A stretch of DNA of 32,330 nucleotides from an uncultured Clostridia bacterium (lineage in GTDB: Bacteria > Bacillota > Clostridia > TANB77 > CAG-508): NCBI GenBank assembly GCA_944392425.1, contig CALXWM010000017.1, forward strand, positions 1 through 32,330, in the 5' to 3' direction. A program made the position numbers and the translations under genes. Positions 30,349-32,330 of this stretch are shown piece after piece (the stretch's first letter is position 1; each line of letters starts with the position of its first letter). The notes under the pieces were generated by a model. It was not told the DNA's origin and made no database searches. It worked only from the letters and a program-made list of their open reading frames with translations.

Positions 30349-32330
30349 TTAGTATTCCTTATTTCCATTTTTCAAAAATACAAGTAATTCAATAAATACT
30401 GCATGTGACCAAGCAAGACCAATAACCCATTTTTCATTTAAATCACTATTTGATTGTTCTGCTAAAAATCCTTGTGGTGTAGTGCTTTGTACTATAAAGT
30501 TCAAACATTCATTTGCTCTTTTATCATCACCAACAGCATGAAAATATAGTCCCATCCAACCTGTTGCAATTATCCAAGGATTATTACCACCAAGATATCC
30601 ATCACCTTGATATCTTAAATATCCTCCTGAATAAGTTCTTAATGTCATATTTATTTGGTCAACTGTATTTTGTACAAATTTTTCATTCATGTCAAATACT
30701 CTAAATGGGAATATTGATGCTATAACACTTATATCTACGAGTCTATCTGTTGTATTTCTTAGCAATACATTCATTTTTTTATCTACTAAATTATCTAAAA
30801 TGTACTTTTTTGTATCTCTTTTATATTCTTCTAATTTCTTTTTGCATTTTAAGATGTCATCTTGTTTTAATCTGTTCTTGTCAAACAAATCATATACTTC
30901 ATCATAAGTTTTTATCATTGAATCAAATGCTGAATATATTGCAGATAATGAATATAAATGTATTCCTTCTGTATTTTCCCATAAGTCATAGCTTGGATGT
31001 TTGTATATTTCATCTCTTTCTTTGTAGTTGTAATCTTTTTCTAGTTCCATTCTAACTTTATCTTCTGTTTCTTCTTTGCCTAAAATAAAGTCCATATATT
31101 TTTCAAGGAATTTTATCGCCTTTTCTAGCATTTTTAAATTATCTTTTAAAAATTTAGTATCTTTCTTTCCCGTCTTTCTTGCCATAACTAGAAAATGTCT
31201 ATATGCTCCATAAACTACTGTTGCTGTTTCATCTATTTGATACCCCCAGCAAGGTGCTAGTCTTCCATCTGTATAAAATCTTTGCTCCCACATTCCATTT
31301 TTTTCTTGCGTTTTTCTTAAAAAGTTTTCATACAATTTTTTAGACATACTTTCAAACCCAATAAAGTCTAAAGCCTTATATACTAAAACTGAATCTCTAG
31401 GCCAGCAGTATGCATATCTTCCTGATTTATCTCTTTCTTCATCAACTTCAACAGAAGCAGAAATTCCACCAGTTCTTTCATTTATTAATAATGCCATAAG
31501 TAAAATAGTTCTTTTATATATTTGAATTATTTTATTCATATAATCAGATCCATCTGGCTTTAGGTTTAATGTGTCATGTTCTTCAACATATTTTTTCCAA
31601 TGTTTTATTACTTTGTTTATTTCTTTATTTACATCTATTCTTCTAACTTTTTCAATTTGTTCTTGTATTTCTGTTAAGCTATCATCCCCTGATGAAATAT
31701 ATATGTACATACAAAACTCTCTTGTTTCGCCTGGTTTAATTACACCCAAATCATAACTTATTGCACTGTCAGCACTCATACCAATATAATCTTTATCATA
31801 AATATTGCCTGATTTTATATTATTATCTACATTATTTAACTGATGGCTATATAGTTTCTCTTTAGAAAAAGTTGCACAAGTATAATTGTGACTGTATTGT
31901 ATTAAAGCATTATTTGAAATCATACCACCTGCAGTATTGTTATATGATGAGAATACTTTTGAATGTACTAGAAATTTTAAGTCTAAATCTATTGTATTGT
32001 CATTTTTAAAAACATATTTTTTTAGTAAAATATCTTGGCTTATCATTGCACAGTCAACTTGTTTTACTTTTAAATTAAAATAGGTATTTTCTATATCTGT
32101 TACTAAAACATTAGTGTTATCTTCATAATATTGATTATATCTATTATTTACATCGTTGTGTAAATATATAATATCAGAATCATTTATTTTTACTCCTATA
32201 TGATAAAAATCTGAATATTGCATATAGTCTGGAGAAGGATAATATAATCTTAGTAATTCTCCATATTTGCTAAATGTAGCAATTAAATCTTTGTTACCTA
32301 TAAATGCATCATTGTAATACTTTTTCTTCA
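30349..32330 (-). CDS. Glycoside hydrolase family 15 (glucoamylase-like), start clipped by window edge
   Basis: A GH15-type enzyme that releases sugar from non-reducing ends of alpha-glucans or trehalose-like substrates; 660 codons are visible. The frame continues past the first internal ATG (32223) to the window end, reading KKKYYNDAFIGNKDLIATFS, and TG at 32330-32329 are the last two bases of the likely start codon. The N-terminal part (about 1-260) is the family's beta-sandwich. The catalytic alpha barrel follows with RYAYCWPRDS, MWEQRFYTDGR, YDLWENTEGIHLYSLSA (probable catalytic Glu in DLWE) and NNPWIIATGW. No signal peptide is seen, so intracellular glycogen or oligosaccharide breakdown is likely. 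Substrate is not certain. The stop codon abuts the repeat element. Confidence 0.88.
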   Translation of the reverse strand, partial: KKKYYNDAFIGNKDLIATFSKYGELLRLYYPSPDYMQYSDFYHIGVKINDSDIIYLHNDVNNRYNQYYEDNTNVLVTDIENTYFNLKVKQVDCAMISQDILLKKYVFKNDNTIDLDLKFLVHSKVFSSYNNTAGGMISNNALIQYSHNYTCATFSKEKLYSHQLNNVDNNIKSGNIYDKDYIGMSADSAISYDLGVIKPGETREFCMYIYISSGDDSLTEIQEQIEKVRRIDVNKEINKVIKHWKKYVEEHDTLNLKPDGSDYMNKIIQIYKRTILLMALLINERTGGISASVEVDEERDKSGRYAYCWPRDSVLVYKALDFIGFESMSKKLYENFLRKTQEKNGMWEQRFYTDGRLAPCWGYQIDETATVVYGAYRHFLVMARKTGKKDTKFLKDNLKMLEKAIKFLEKYMDFILGKEETEDKVRMELEKDYNYKERDEIYKHPSYDLWENTEGIHLYSLSAIYSAFDSMIKTYDEVYDLFDKNRLKQDDILKCKKKLEEYKRDTKKYILDNLVDKKMNVLLRNTTDRLVDISVIASIFPFRVFDMNEKFVQNTVDQINMTLRTYSGGYLRYQGDGYLGGNNPWIIATGWMGLYFHAVGDDKRANECLNFIVQSTTPQGFLAEQSNSDLNEKWVIGLAWSHAVFIELLVFLKNGNKEY

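Noticed and set aside
30141-30368. 75-codon minus-strand frame across the MITE-like element
   Set aside because: It overlaps the end of the glycosidase gene, has no ribosome site and lies entirely in repeat DNA.

Overview
The window reads as chromosomal DNA from an anaerobic, spore-forming member of the Clostridia. It is very AT-rich, with consensus-like sigma-A promoters and GGAGG ribosome binding sites. It carries sporulation and germination genes (spoIIP, a gerA-type operon), an oxygen-detoxification set typical of anaerobes (rubredoxin, superoxide reductase, flavodiiron protein) and a T-box leader. No species can be named from the sequence alone. TGG codes for Trp and TGA ends several intact genes, so the code is standard.

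Layout. Positions 1-1450 are a decayed accessory patch. It holds a promoter facing off the left edge, an orphan 5' end of a yebC-like gene, a block of 22-bp tandem repeats, a 5'-truncated hypothetical gene, and a rhuM-family remnant with an in-frame TGA behind an SOS-box promoter. Positions 1454-5161 form a minus-strand redox block: DUF362 protein, desulfoferrodoxin, rubredoxin, flavodiiron protein, ferredoxin-thioredoxin-reductase-like protein and thioredoxin. A 22-codon plus-strand minigene with its own terminator follows. Positions 5447-8226 carry an aldehyde dehydrogenase and a FIST-domain sensor. Positions 8337-12918 carry ileS, its T-box leader and pgi. spoIIP (minus) and a gerA-gerB-gerC operon (plus) then diverge. 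Between gerC and rnr lies a candidate standalone small RNA with a perfect promoter. Next come rnr-secG, a solitary KAP-like P-loop NTPase gene, comF-recD2-cyclophilin, disA, radA and a GH15 glycosidase whose start codon is clipped by the right edge.

How the genes work together. Rubredoxin, superoxide reductase and flavodiiron protein together can reduce superoxide and O2 or NO. The FTR-like protein beside thioredoxin suggests ferredoxin-driven thiol reduction. recD2, comF, disA and radA form a DNA repair and recombination neighbourhood, where DisA makes c-di-AMP. SpoIIP acts in engulfment and the ger operon in spore germination.

The least explained items are a family of 32-33-bp palindromic intergenic repeats (nine units at five loci, one cluster inside the ileS leader and one pair bounding a 249-bp MITE-like element), the candidate small RNA at 18731-18825 with a mirrored promoter facing it, the hydrophobic minigene at 5268-5336, and the KAP-like NTPase. 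All calls were made by reading the sequence; no database search was run.
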